Below, one piece after another: positions 18,205 through 27,795 of a stretch of DNA of 64,000 nt. The stretch is taken from contig DLJZ01000004.1 in assembly GCA_002478865.1 (NCBI GenBank), forward strand, positions 1 through 64,000, read 5' to 3'. The notes under the pieces were generated by a model. It ran no database searches, was not told where the DNA came from, and saw only the letters and a program-made list of their open reading frames with translations. The stretch comes from Hungatella sp. UBA7603. Its GTDB lineage: Bacteria > Bacillota > Clostridia > Lachnospirales > Lachnospiraceae. Positions within the stretch are counted from its first letter, which is position 1, and every line of letters begins with the position of its first letter. Both the position numbers and the translations under genes were made by a program.

Positions 18205-19107
18205 TTATCCTTTTACAGAGCCAACCATAACGCCCTGTGTAAAGTACTTCTGAACAAATGGGTAAATTAGCAGAATTGGAATGGTAGCAACTACCGTTGT
18301 TGCCATCTTTACTGCCTTCTGAGGCGGCATGCCAAAGGCTCCCCAATCAAAACCGCTGTCATTTGCCACACTAGAGGTCAGGAATATAATTCTCCTTAAT
18401 ACAATCTGAATGACCTCTTTGGAACTGTCTGAAATGTACATCATGGCATTGAAATAAGAATTCCAGTGGGTAACTGCGTAAAATAATGCAACACTTGCAA
18501 GAACCGGTTTGGAAAGTGGCAAAATGATTTTAATAAAGGTTTGAGCATCATTGCACCCATCGATTCTGGCCGCTTCCTCTAGTTCTACAGGAAGCCCCTG
18601 GAAGTAGTTCTTTATAATAATCATATTGAACGGGTTGATGGCTCCTGGAAGCCACAGTGCCCAGAAGGTATTTTTCAAATGCAGGACATTTGCCACCAGC
18701 ATATAAGCAGGAACCATACCTCCAGTAAATAGCATTGTAATGATGACCATGTTGGTAAAGAATTTTCTTCCCTTAAAGTACGGTCTTGATAATGGATACG
18801 CAAGGGTAGCAGAAAGGGTCATATTGATCACAACGCCCACTATCGTAACAAAAGCGGAGTTAAGTAATCCTTTTACAGCGTCACCAGTCTTAAAAATATA
18901 CTGATATGCATTCATTGAAATGGTACGGGGAAAGAGAAAGAATGCCCGTTCCGTAAGCTCTCGCTCTGTGGCAAAGGAACCTGCCACGATGTATACAAAT
19001 GGAAGCATGGTAATCAGTGCAAAGCAGCCTACAAACAGATAAATTAGTATCTGTACAAACTGATCTCCAGGACTTCTTTTAATTTTTATTTGTTTCGTTT
19101 TTGCCAT
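18205..19107 (-). CDS. ABC sugar permease (LplC/YtcP-like)
   Basis: About 300 residues with six predicted membrane spans, and the permease EAA motif that docks to the ATPase in ELEEAARIDGCNDAQTFIKIILP. It belongs to the MalG-like half of CUT1-type importers. The ATG at 19107 (MAKTKQIK) is preferred over one at 19146, because GGAGGG stands 7 bases in front of it and the longer form would overlap the preceding permease gene. It pairs with the permease encoded just upstream and with the binding lipoprotein downstream. Confidence 0.94.
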   Translation of the reverse strand: MAKTKQIKIKRSPGDQFVQILIYLFVGCFALITMLPFVYIVAGSFATERELTERAFFLFPRTISMNAYQYIFKTGDAVKGLLNSAFVTIVGVVINMTLSATLAYPLSRPYFKGRKFFTNMVIITMLFTGGMVPAYMLVANVLHLKNTFWALWLPGAINPFNMIIIKNYFQGLPVELEEAARIDGCNDAQTFIKIILPLSKPVLASVALFYAVTHWNSYFNAMMYISDSSKEVIQIVLRRIIFLTSSVANDSGFDWGAFGMPPQKAVKMATTVVATIPILLIYPFVQKYFTQGVMVGSVKG

Positions 19108-19123
19108 TATGCATCCCTCCTTT

Positions 19124-20092
19124 TTAATAAAATCCTGATTCTCCAAACATCTTAGCCAGCTTATTGGCTCCCAGCACCATAATCATACTGACTACGGATT
19201 TAAACAAACCTGCTGCCGTTGCTAAGGAGTAATTTCCATTTACAACACCTTTGGTATAGATATAAGTATCAAAAACGTCGGATACTCCGCGGTTCATGGA
19301 ATTTTGCATCAAGAATATCTGCTCATATCCAGTGTTTAGAATAGTACCTACCCGTAAGATAAGCATAATGACGATGGTGGACCGGATTGCCGGAAGGGTG
19401 ATGTGCCACATTTTCTGCCAACGGTTTGCTCCATCTACTTCTGCCGCCTCATAAAGCTGGACATCCACCCCAGAGAGCGCAGCAAGGAATATAATGGTTC
19501 CATAACCAGTCTCTTTCCACATGCTCTGACCAACAATCATGGATACAAAGAGCTTGGGATTTGACATAATATCAGGTGCATTGTTCCTGCCAAATATACC
19601 TACCAGCCAGTGATGTACAAGGCCATCTGTGGTACTAAATAGCTGTGCGGTTAAAGCAGCCACGATAACCATGGAAATAAAGTGTGGAATGTAGACCATG
19701 GTCTGTGCCGTTTTCTTAAACGCCACGTTCTTGATTTCATTCAACAGAAGCGCCAAAATAATCGGTGCTGGAAAATAAAAAACCAGATTGGCAATGGAAA
19801 TTGACAATGTATTTGTTAAAACCTGGATAAAGTCTGGTCCAATGAAAAACTTCTTAAAAATAGACAGACCTGCAAAAGGACTGTGAACAAATGCCCCCAA
19901 CATGGTATCTCCATTATAAGGGCTGAAATCCTGAAATGCCATTATCAGTCCACCCATAGGTAAATAACTGAAAATGATCATATATATGACTCCAGGGATT
20001 ATCATGATATACAGCCACTTATGAGCATACATTGCATGTTTAAAGGTTCCTGCCTTCGTATTTACTTTAGAAGGTGATGCGTTCTGACTCAT
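19124..20092 (-). CDS. ABC sugar permease (LplB/YteP-like)
   Basis: 322 residues, six membrane spans after a short cytoplasmic tail, with the EAA loop QLYEAAEVDGANRWQKMWHITLP near residue 220. This is the MalF-like partner of the next permease. A GGAGGAAAG site precedes the ATG. It is the first gene after the terminator that ends the regulator gene, so a separate promoter in 20093-20214 is expected; TTTACA with TACGAT 18 bases later on the minus strand is a possible but weak one. Confidence 0.94.
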   Translation of the reverse strand: MSQNASPSKVNTKAGTFKHAMYAHKWLYIMIIPGVIYMIIFSYLPMGGLIMAFQDFSPYNGDTMLGAFVHSPFAGLSIFKKFFIGPDFIQVLTNTLSISIANLVFYFPAPIILALLLNEIKNVAFKKTAQTMVYIPHFISMVIVAALTAQLFSTTDGLVHHWLVGIFGRNNAPDIMSNPKLFVSMIVGQSMWKETGYGTIIFLAALSGVDVQLYEAAEVDGANRWQKMWHITLPAIRSTIVIMLILRVGTILNTGYEQIFLMQNSMNRGVSDVFDTYIYTKGVVNGNYSLATAAGLFKSVVSMIMVLGANKLAKMFGESGFY

Positions 20093-20214
20093 TCTCTTTC
20101 CTCCTCCATAACTTGGGAATCTCGTTTTTCAATCCCCGTTGGTGAGGCTATCGTACATCATGCTTCCAACTTTTGTAAATAATCATTATCAAACCTGTTT
20201 TTTTATAAAAAAAG

Positions 20215-20254
20215 AGCCCCGATCCCCTGTAAATCACAAGGTTTTATCGGGGCT
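20215..20254 (-). terminator. Terminator after the AraC membrane regulator
   Basis: AGCCCCGAT/ATCGGGGCT arms followed on the minus strand by a run of seven T. It separates the DUF1961-GH2-regulator transcript from the importer operon. Confidence 0.85.
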
Positions 20255-20292
20255 TGTCCAATAGAATTATCATTTTATACCCAGAGCTTATC

Positions 20293-22509
20293 CTATTCTT
20301 TATGTTCTTTCCGATATGCGGAAGGGGTTGTCCCTACCTGATTTTTAAAAAAGCGAATGAAATTCTGGACATTGTTATAATTTAAACGAGTGGAAATATC
20401 AGCAATGGAATCTGTAGAAGTAAGCAACATGTATTTTGCAATCTTTAGCTTTTCTTCATTTACCATATCCGTAAATGACATTCCCCTCTCTTTCTTTAAG
20501 ACCCGGCTGATATAGTTAGGGTGATAGCTTAAGGTATCTGCGCAATCATTCAGACTCAAATTCCCATTGGTCTCCTTTATCATCCTGGTCACTTCTTTTA
20601 CGATATCAGAAGAGCCGGCTTGTCTTGTTTCTGTAAGAGCTGCCATTACAGGTTTAAAAATTTCTCCCATGATAAACGATACCAATTCTTTTTGACCGTA
20701 TACATTGGCCGCCCTGGTCAGTACATTGTACTGATCGCTTCCAAACAGATCCGTAAGGGAAATAGAGGCTCTTGCCGGGATATCCAACACCGAAGTCAGT
20801 AATTTGGTGATATAAAACGTTCGCTCCATACCAGTGGCGCCTTTCATCTCCATTCTGCCAACAATCAGCTCCAAAAGCCGCTTGGATTCTTCCTCATTTA
20901 AACTGTCCACGGAATGGATCAACTCATCCTCCATAATCATATCATATACATTGCCTGCCGGATCCATAAGAGAATAGTCATCATAAAGCACCAAAGAGGA
21001 TCCATTTTCGTTTCGATCGTGGTTTTTGCTGTGAAGAGCCTCGGAACATTCTTCATACGCCCGGCCTGTATGGGTGAGCTGATGAAAGGTACGGCTGATG
21101 CCAAAGGCGATTGGATATCCATAAAGCTCCATCACATGATCCTTGATCTGTTTGTAAACATGGGCTGTTTTATTATCCACCATGAGATCATCATTTTCAC
21201 CAATGATAAAAAGAGCCATATTTCCATATATAACTGGAGACGCAAAAAAGGCTTCGGTCACTTCTTCCGGGAGATTTAACAGTATTTCCCGGTTGATTTT
21301 ATCCATCTCTTCCCTGGTCACAGGGGGCTGCTTTTCCTCAAATTTACAGGATATGGAAATCAGTCTGTAAGAGTTCCAGGATTCCATTCCATACTTTTTC
21401 ATAGTTTCCTGAATCGTTTCCATGCTTAATTCGCCCTTTAAAAGATTGGATAAGAAAAGCTCTCTAATCTGGGCATTTTGGTCATCTACAAACTTTTGAA
21501 GCAATAAAACTGGCTTTGAAAAGGCTGCAGCGGCCACTCTAAGGCCCATAAGAATTACACCAAAGATAGCAATGATAGCAATGGAGGCCAACACAAAGGG
21601 GATACCTCCCCGGTTCATCTTCGCCATGTCCATCCCAGTGATATAGGTAAGTCCATTTCCCCCTGATTCTATGACGCTAAGTCTGAATTTCTTTCCGCCA
21701 AAAGAAGAATAAATTCCGTTTTTTTCCTTTCCATCTTCTGCTCTGGTGCGATATGCCTTCGTTAGAGATGGATTGGTCTCCATCAGCACTTTACCATTGC
21801 TTAATACGGTTACGTCATATCCCATCTTTTGATAAGGCTGTGATAAGTTTTCCAGCCTTTCTGTATCCAGACGGACCGTTAACACATAGACCGTTCCCAC
21901 ACTGCTGTATTCTTCTTTTACAACAAGGAGTTCTCCGGCTGTATCTACAAAACCTGATTCCTTTACCATACCTTCATAAGGGCTGGCTATGTCCAGCCGG
22001 TTGAGCCAGTATAATGACAAAGGTATTTCTTTTTGTTCTGCCAGAAACGCCTTCACCTCTTCTAGGTTTTTTAAATTCTCAAGTGGATACATCCCATACT
22101 TATTAAGGACCCAGCCCTCTTTTACATTAATAAAGTTATAAAAGCTGATATATTTGGAGAGAAAGTAATTTCCCTGCAACAAGTTTTGAGCCTGCCTTAA
22201 TTCTTTATAATTGGAATAAGGTACTTCATTCTGATTCACCAGCCACTTGACAGATGTACTGCTTGTGCTGTCTAAGTAATATTCCCGAATGGAGGAAAAC
22301 ACATTTTCATATTCGTTTGCGACACTGTTGCAGTAGGAATCAAGAGCCTGACCACTCCTTTCATTTTCTCCCTTTACATAAATATAGTAGGATACGATTC
22401 CCATAATAATAAGAGGAACTGTTACCAGCAAAAGGAACTGCAAAAACACGCGGTTTTCGTATTTTACATTATTCTTCAATTTCTTTTGTCCTGCTCTTCC
22501 TGTTCTCAT
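20293..22509 (-). CDS. Membrane-bound AraC-family regulator (YesS-like)
   Basis: About 738 residues. A membrane span at about residues 20-45, an extracellular sensor domain of about 250 residues, a second span near residue 320 (VLASIAIIAIFGVILMGL), a central cytoplasmic region, and a C-terminal AraC helix-turn-helix pair (about residues 640-735, with ISRVLKKERGMSFTDMVNEEKL and NVQNFIRFFKNQVGTTPSAYRK). B. subtilis YesS has the same layout and lies in the rhamnogalacturonan gene region. It probably senses an extracellular pectic sugar and activates the cluster. The frame opens at 22527 and overlaps the GH2 gene by about 40-60 bases; the exact start (22527 or 22509) is not settled because no strong ribosome site is visible. 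Confidence 0.9.
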   Translation of the reverse strand: MRTGRAGQKKLKNNVKYENRVFLQFLLLVTVPLIIMGIVSYYIYVKGENERSGQALDSYCNSVANEYENVFSSIREYYLDSTSSTSVKWLVNQNEVPYSNYKELRQAQNLLQGNYFLSKYISFYNFINVKEGWVLNKYGMYPLENLKNLEEVKAFLAEQKEIPLSLYWLNRLDIASPYEGMVKESGFVDTAGELLVVKEEYSSVGTVYVLTVRLDTERLENLSQPYQKMGYDVTVLSNGKVLMETNPSLTKAYRTRAEDGKEKNGIYSSFGGKKFRLSVIESGGNGLTYITGMDMAKMNRGGIPFVLASIAIIAIFGVILMGLRVAAAAFSKPVLLLQKFVDDQNAQIRELFLSNLLKGELSMETIQETMKKYGMESWNSYRLISISCKFEEKQPPVTREEMDKINREILLNLPEEVTEAFFASPVIYGNMALFIIGENDDLMVDNKTAHVYKQIKDHVMELYGYPIAFGISRTFHQLTHTGRAYEECSEALHSKNHDRNENGSSLVLYDDYSLMDPAGNVYDMIMEDELIHSVDSLNEEESKRLLELIVGRMEMKGATGMERTFYITKLLTSVLDIPARASISLTDLFGSDQYNVLTRAANVYGQKELVSFIMGEIFKPVMAALTETRQAGSSDIVKEVTRMIKETNGNLSLNDCADTLSYHPNYISRVLKKERGMSFTDMVNEEKLKIAKYMLLTSTDSIADISTRLNYNNVQNFIRFFKNQVGTTPSAYRKEHKE

Positions 22510-25500
22510 TCCAGTAGGTGATATCATTGCCCTCTACCTGCTGATCTAAGATAAGGTGGAAACCTGCTGCCTGAATGGCTGCCTTTCCCTCTCCTTTCTT
22601 TTGATACCAGCCGTCTTCTCTCTCTTCCCATTCCATTCTTTCTCCTGCTCCATAACCACTTAAGGCAGTGAAACGGAGAACTTTGGTTGTAACTTCTTTA
22701 TCAAATTCCACTTTCTGAGTCATAAAGGAAGACATAAATTGTCCCCTTGCAATTTCCTCAAAGACACCGTCTCGTTCCACCTCAATGGTGTAATCTTTTA
22801 CACACCCCTGATGCATCCGGTCTTTCTGATCTGTCACCATAAGAAGCCCGGTAATTAACACTGACTCATCAACGCAGATATCCAGTGAAATAGGATAATT
22901 CTCATTCTCTATCCACACAGATGTGTTGGGATTTTCTTCCTTCAATGCGTCAAGTCCATGTACGATTGCCCCTTGCTCCGGTATATACTTCGCATGCAAT
23001 GCCTTCATACGATGATTGGGAAACAGGTGCTTTTCTATGCTGGAAAGAGACAGTTGCGTCTGTGGTTGAAACTCATCGGAAGCCGCATAAGATAAAAGAG
23101 CTTCTTTCAGGCTGTAGGCCTCCGGGCGTTTCTCAAAACTTCCTTCCAGGCAGGCGGTCACAAGAAGTAATTTTCCATCTCCTACTTTTCCTTCCATTAA
23201 AAGACCCAGAGAGAGATTCCGGTTCCAATCATCGATCCCACGAATGATAGGCTCAAAGCCTTTTGGCATACCATCAAGTAAAAAGCCTCTGGAATTGCTT
23301 AAGATATCCTCCCACTGCCAGCCACCATGTTCCTCTGTGGGGAACAAACGAAAAATCGGATGATTGGAATTCATCATTAGCCCAAGACTTCGGCACCACC
23401 CAGGTCCCATCTGGCTGTTCCAGAATACGGGGCGAATAGAAAGAGGTGGGCAATCAAAATCCAAATCAGAAAGATAAGGAGAATATACCACTCTGCCCCC
23501 AGATAGAAGAGCTTCCTTTGCCTCTTCCCACTTCCTGGTATATAATACGGTTTCCTTTGGTGTCTCCTCTTTCTTAACGTACACATAAAGAGGCCAGCTA
23601 TTTTCAATCTCATCCAGGAAAATAGTAAGCTTAAGCTTTGAATGTTCTGTTATGTAGGAGAGGTCAAGATTAAGAGTGCCAACCGAAAGATTCTTTCCAG
23701 CAGAAACCGTGATTTCCTGGAATTCTCCTTGTTCTATCACTTCGAAGCCACGTTCCATTCCCTCTTTTTCTAATTTCCAACGTACAATCCCTTTTGTAAT
23801 ATCTTCTTTTCCAAAATGACACAGTTCCACGAGAATCGTGACTGGTTCTGTACTCTTAATGACATAAGAAGAGATCCGAGCAAGAATCACCGTTTCACTA
23901 TTAAATTTCCGGAATTCTTCTGGAGTCGCATACCCTTTATTCTCCCAGAATGGATCAAGTACCCCTACCAAAGCAGTTCCTTGTCCCATGTAATCGTGAA
24001 GATCTAACATCTCATATCCATACAGATGAGGAGTCCTTAAGTTGGCCTCAAACTCTTCCTTATACATCATGACCTGATTTTTTCCAGAACACCGGACAAA
24101 TGCCTGGTTTAGCTCTAATAGACCTTTCGTCCTTGCATTCTCCTGAAACACCTGATAATTCCCTGGTTTTAAATACCCGGTGAATTTATCAATAACAGAG
24201 AAATCCGGATAAGCACACCACTGTCCCATCTCATGACTGATTACAGGAAGCGTTGCACCTTCAAGAGACGGTCCATAATCCTTTCCCTTAAAGCCTTCGT
24301 GATTTCTAATATTTCCTCCTAGTATGGGCCCATAGGCAGATCGGTGGAAATAGATATAATCCGTTCCCGTAATATCCTTTGGAGGAACATCATAAAACCA
24401 GCCAGATTGGGCTGTATAAAGTCGTCTTCCTCCATATCCCAGGCTTTCATCAAAACCTCTAGTCTCCTTAACCCATTGTCTTAAAGGGCCATACCACTGT
24501 CCAGAAGGCTCATTCGTGGGCGAAAACAGTGCAAAAGACGGATGGTGCCCAAACTGCTTTAGAATCCGTCTTGTCTCCTCCATCAGCACCTCAAGCATAG
24601 GAATTCCTTCATTAAATACATTCCACATCCCGCACTCTGGCTGCAAATAGATTCCTTCTTCATCTGCTGCCACAAAGGCCGCTTCTGGTGGACACAAAGA
24701 ATGACAACGGATAAAGTTAAATCCCCAGTCTTTTACCTTTTTCATAAGGTTTCTCCACCATTCTAAATCTGTATAGGGGTAACCAGTCAAAGGATAATCT
24801 CCACCAAAATGAGTCCCTCGGAAGTATTCCGGGCGTCCGTCTACTAAAATCATCCCATCTGCCACTTCCATGGTTCTTTGATGAGATGCTGCATATTCCT
24901 TTTGATCTATTTCCCATTTTTTCACCTCAGTTCCACTCAACAGAACGATCTTTCCTGCCATTCCATTCCAGGATGCGCCCAAGGCATCAGAAACTCCATG
25001 ACCATCAGGCCGGTAAGGATACTGAAATCGGTTATCAACTAAAACCGTGAGACGATGACTTCCTTTTTTTAATCTTCCCAGGTTAATCTCATGAGCAGTG
25101 CAAAGAGAACAGTCACTTCCCTGATACTCACCATTCACCCAGACGTGAGACCTCCAGCGTGTCAATTCTATGTGTAGATAAATCTCTTCCTCTGTATCCT
25201 CTGGGATTAAAATCTCTCGTTCATACCAGGCAAGACCAATAAAATGTCTTGGTGGCTGACTAAGAAAAGGAACCAGAACTTCCTTCTCCTGACCAAACTG
25301 ATACTCTTCTCTCTCATACCAAAAAGGGTCATGAAGTCCGCTGACCCAAGGAGTATCTTTTTGTATCTCATCCCCATATCCCTGTCCCTGCAAGATACCA
25401 GGAAGAGTGATAGGTCCATCTGCATCCCGTCTTGGCCTTTCCGGGGGCAAATCTTTGCCTTCTATAAAGGACCTAGTAACTAATTCTTGCCCCTTCTCCT

Positions 25501-25546
25501 GAGGCATAATCCATACATCCCATATTCCTGACAAGTCCATCAACAT
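22469..25546 (-). CDS. Glycoside hydrolase family 2-type enzyme, cytoplasmic
   Basis: 1025 residues with the GH2 layout: an N-terminal sugar-binding jelly roll (about 60-200, with WYEREILIP), a beta-sandwich, and a TIM barrel with the acid/base in FSPTNEPSGQW (E346) and the likely nucleophile in PVISHEMGQW (E439). A long C-terminal extension of about 500 residues includes a possible further carbohydrate-binding domain. GH2 enzymes are retaining exo-glycosidases (beta-galactosidase, beta-glucuronidase, beta-mannosidase, others). Which sugar it removes is not decidable here; a side chain of rhamnogalacturonan I is likely from context. No signal peptide. The start overlaps the DUF1961 gene by 7 bases and the end overlaps the YesS-like gene. 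Confidence 0.88.
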   Translation of the reverse strand: MLMDLSGIWDVWIMPQEKGQELVTRSFIEGKDLPPERPRRDADGPITLPGILQGQGYGDEIQKDTPWVSGLHDPFWYEREEYQFGQEKEVLVPFLSQPPRHFIGLAWYEREILIPEDTEEEIYLHIELTRWRSHVWVNGEYQGSDCSLCTAHEINLGRLKKGSHRLTVLVDNRFQYPYRPDGHGVSDALGASWNGMAGKIVLLSGTEVKKWEIDQKEYAASHQRTMEVADGMILVDGRPEYFRGTHFGGDYPLTGYPYTDLEWWRNLMKKVKDWGFNFIRCHSLCPPEAAFVAADEEGIYLQPECGMWNVFNEGIPMLEVLMEETRRILKQFGHHPSFALFSPTNEPSGQWYGPLRQWVKETRGFDESLGYGGRRLYTAQSGWFYDVPPKDITGTDYIYFHRSAYGPILGGNIRNHEGFKGKDYGPSLEGATLPVISHEMGQWCAYPDFSVIDKFTGYLKPGNYQVFQENARTKGLLELNQAFVRCSGKNQVMMYKEEFEANLRTPHLYGYEMLDLHDYMGQGTALVGVLDPFWENKGYATPEEFRKFNSETVILARISSYVIKSTEPVTILVELCHFGKEDITKGIVRWKLEKEGMERGFEVIEQGEFQEITVSAGKNLSVGTLNLDLSYITEHSKLKLTIFLDEIENSWPLYVYVKKEETPKETVLYTRKWEEAKEALLSGGRVVYSPYLSDLDFDCPPLSIRPVFWNSQMGPGWCRSLGLMMNSNHPIFRLFPTEEHGGWQWEDILSNSRGFLLDGMPKGFEPIIRGIDDWNRNLSLGLLMEGKVGDGKLLLVTACLEGSFEKRPEAYSLKEALLSYAASDEFQPQTQLSLSSIEKHLFPNHRMKALHAKYIPEQGAIVHGLDALKEENPNTSVWIENENYPISLDICVDESVLITGLLMVTDQKDRMHQGCVKDYTIEVERDGVFEEIARGQFMSSFMTQKVEFDKEVTTKVLRFTALSGYGAGERMEWEEREDGWYQKKGEGKAAIQAAGFHLILDQQVEGNDITYWNENRKSRTKEIEE

Positions 25547-26235
25547 AGCTCATACACCTTTAGATTCCGATATTCGGCTGTCAATGGTGCTAGCTGACGA
25601 AAGCCGATTTTTCCACTAGTTAACAATTCTCCAAATAAACTGCCATCGTCATCGAACTCAAAGATGATAAGATCATTTATGGAAAACCGGATATTACTCC
25701 TGTATTTACGAACCTCCAGTTGGTAAAATTCGTTGCAGTCACCTGCTCCAGGTATGGGATCAGCCCCATTAGCCACCAGATGAAAACCTTTGCTTTTTCT
25801 TAAATTACAAGTATGAAAAGCCCTTTCATCCGCTTCCTTTCTCCTAAAATAAGAGATGTGAAACGCATTTATATCCCCACTGTGATACTGAGGATATTCC
25901 CCGGTTCTCCTTCCCAGAGACGGATCAAATAAATCCTTTCCTTCTATGCCCGATGCCGCGAAAAACAGGATGCAAAGTCCCTCATCGGTTATGGGCTTAA
26001 ATTCCCATGTTATTTTTATATTTTCTGGAAAATCCTCTGGGCACCAAAGCACATAATTGGCCTGCTGCCCCATATCACGATCCAATTCATTTTTAAGGCA
26101 CATGGCCTGATGTTCAAAGCTGATTCCTGCCTTCCCCTCCAGTATAAACCCTTTGATGTCCTCTTCCTTAGAAAGAGGATTGTCATAGATCAATGTCTCT
26201 TCCACTAGTTTGATGTAACCTACTGTTTCTTTCAT
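25540..26235 (-). CDS. DUF1961 family protein (YesU-like)
   Basis: About 231 residues, a concanavalin-like all-beta protein matching B. subtilis YesU (DUF1961). Family-like segments are FEFKPITDEGLCILFFAASG, HSGDINAFHISYFRR and NLRKSKGFHLVANGADPIPG. No signal peptide. YesU is encoded in the rhamnogalacturonan cluster of Bacillus and its biochemical role has not been settled to my knowledge. It is the first gene of this transcript, behind a good promoter at 26282-26310. The ATG at 26235 has GGAGGG nine bases upstream and is preferred over the frame opening at 26256. Confidence 0.85.
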   Translation of the reverse strand: MKETVGYIKLVEETLIYDNPLSKEEDIKGFILEGKAGISFEHQAMCLKNELDRDMGQQANYVLWCPEDFPENIKITWEFKPITDEGLCILFFAASGIEGKDLFDPSLGRRTGEYPQYHSGDINAFHISYFRRKEADERAFHTCNLRKSKGFHLVANGADPIPGAGDCNEFYQLEVRKYRSNIRFSINDLIIFEFDDDGSLFGELLTSGKIGFRQLAPLTAEYRNLKVYELC

Positions 26236-26281
26236 CGTAATGATCCCTCCAACCATTGGTTTTTTTTACCATAACAGTATA

Positions 26282-26310
26282 ATTATACCTCGGCTGGGTA
26301 TTATTCTCAA
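26282..26310 (-). promoter_or_regulatory. Promoter of the DUF1961-GH2-regulator operon
   Basis: On the minus strand TTGAGA (26305-26310), a 17-base spacer and TATAAT (26282-26287) form a strong housekeeping-type promoter, giving a short leader of about 40 bases before the DUF1961 start. Confidence 0.75.
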
Positions 26311-26395
26311 CCTACCAAATGCCATCTTTTTCCTTTCCAATCATTGCTTCTTATGGTAGACTAAGGAAAGATATTTACCAAGAGGAGGAAGCTGC

Positions 26396-27727
26396 ATGCA
26401 AATGCAATACACCCAAAATGTTAATAATCAAAGCGTCCTAGGCATCATAAGACGCTTTTGCAGTTACATAGATTCTAGACTGACCGAACATGGCACTCAT
26501 GTTGCTTATATCGTGTTCCGAATGATTAAAGAAACGGGCCAATATTCCCAGGAAGAACTGCGAGATATTTGCTTTGCAGCCCAGATTCATGACATTGGAG
26601 CATTTAAGACTGAGGAAGTAACAAGAATGCTTCAATTTGAGACAAAGGACGTATGGAATCATTCCTTTTATGGCTTTCTTTTTGTTCATTACTTTTCCCC
26701 TCTAAGAGAACTTGCACCAGCCGTACTGCTTCATCATATCAGTTGGAGTCTGCTTAAAAAACAGGATCATTTAAGTGATAAACTAAAGGATTTGGCACAA
26801 CTAATTCACATCGCAGACCGCATTGATGTTTCTATGTCCTTGGAAAAAAAGACCTGGGAAGAAACTCTAAAAATCCTTGATTGTGGAACGGATATCATCT
26901 TTGCCCCTCATATACTTAAGCTGGCAAAAGACCTTGATTTTAAAGGCACCATTGATGAGGAATGGCGAAAGGATCACGGATACACGGACTTCTTAACCCA
27001 GATTCCATTATCCGATGATGAGATTACCGGATATTTGAAAATGCTAGTATTTATCATTGATTTTCGAAGCCATTACACGGTAACCCATACCATAACTACC
27101 ACCAGCATAAGCTATGAGCTTGGAAAGCTGGAATCCTTAAGTGAAGAGCAGCTGAACCGGGTTTTATGTGGCTCTCTACTCCATGACCTTGGAAAGATAT
27201 CAATTCCAGTTGAGATCTTAGAATTCCCAGGTAAATTAGACAAACAGGCCATGACTATCATGAGGACTCACGTGGAAAGAACAGAAGAAATATTTGGAGG
27301 CATGATTGACGAATCCATTGTCCGCATTGCCCTACGTCATCATGAGAAATTAAATGGCTCTGGATACCCAAAAGGCCTTACTGCAAAAGACTTGTCCAAA
27401 GAGGAACGGCTTGTCGCTATCGCAGATATTATAAGTGCTCTTACAGGAACCAGAAGCTATAAAGAAGCCTTCCCAACAGACAGCATTCGTACCATACTCA
27501 TGAACATGAAACGGGATGGGCTTTTAGATTCCGACATTGTTAATATGGCGGTATGGAATCTGGATCAGATTCTTGAAATGACTAAAATAAGATGCCGACC
27601 GGTTCTAAGCATCTATGAAAGACTCTGGAAAGAGTACGATGAATTCTTAGAACTAAAATCCAGCCATGAGAAAATCCAATTTGCGCTTTCCATTCAGGAA
27701 CCAGTATCCCCTATCCTCTGGCCGTAA
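26396..27727 (+). CDS. HD-GYP domain protein with tandem HD domains
   Basis: 443 residues with two HD-type domains. The first (about 30-200) keeps an HD pair in QIHDIGAFKTEE, plus HH and ADRID, but lacks GYP. The second (about 225-400) has the full signature SLLHDLGKISIPVEIL followed by RHHEKLNGSGYP, as in cyclic-di-GMP phosphodiesterases. Metal ligands look intact. It has no membrane segment or classical sensor domain, so the first HD domain may be regulatory. An AAGAGGAGG site precedes the ATG. It is transcribed divergently from the pectin operon and converges on tyrS. Cyclic-di-GMP hydrolysis is inferred from the motif. Confidence 0.9.
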   Translation: MQMQYTQNVNNQSVLGIIRRFCSYIDSRLTEHGTHVAYIVFRMIKETGQYSQEELRDICFAAQIHDIGAFKTEEVTRMLQFETKDVWNHSFYGFLFVHYFSPLRELAPAVLLHHISWSLLKKQDHLSDKLKDLAQLIHIADRIDVSMSLEKKTWEETLKILDCGTDIIFAPHILKLAKDLDFKGTIDEEWRKDHGYTDFLTQIPLSDDEITGYLKMLVFIIDFRSHYTVTHTITTTSISYELGKLESLSEEQLNRVLCGSLLHDLGKISIPVEILEFPGKLDKQAMTIMRTHVERTEEIFGGMIDESIVRIALRHHEKLNGSGYPKGLTAKDLSKEERLVAIADIISALTGTRSYKEAFPTDSIRTILMNMKRDGLLDSDIVNMAVWNLDQILEMTKIRCRPVLSIYERLWKEYDEFLELKSSHEKIQFALSIQEPVSPILWP

Positions 27728-27774
27728 CAAAACGGCCGGTACCAGCGGGGGATGCCCTGCCTGTACCGGCCGTT
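27728..27774. terminator. Bidirectional terminator between HD-GYP gene and tyrS
   Basis: AAAACGGCCGGTAC/GTACCGGCCGTTTT arms, 14 perfect pairs, begin directly after the HD-GYP stop codon. A-run and T-run flanks allow termination in both directions. Confidence 0.92.
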
Positions 27775-27795
27775 TTATATATTAATTTAGATCTA

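Noticed and set aside
20093..20214. Possible cre site in front of the importer operon
   Set aside because: No 14-base match to the CcpA consensus was found; only loosely similar CG-centred sequence.
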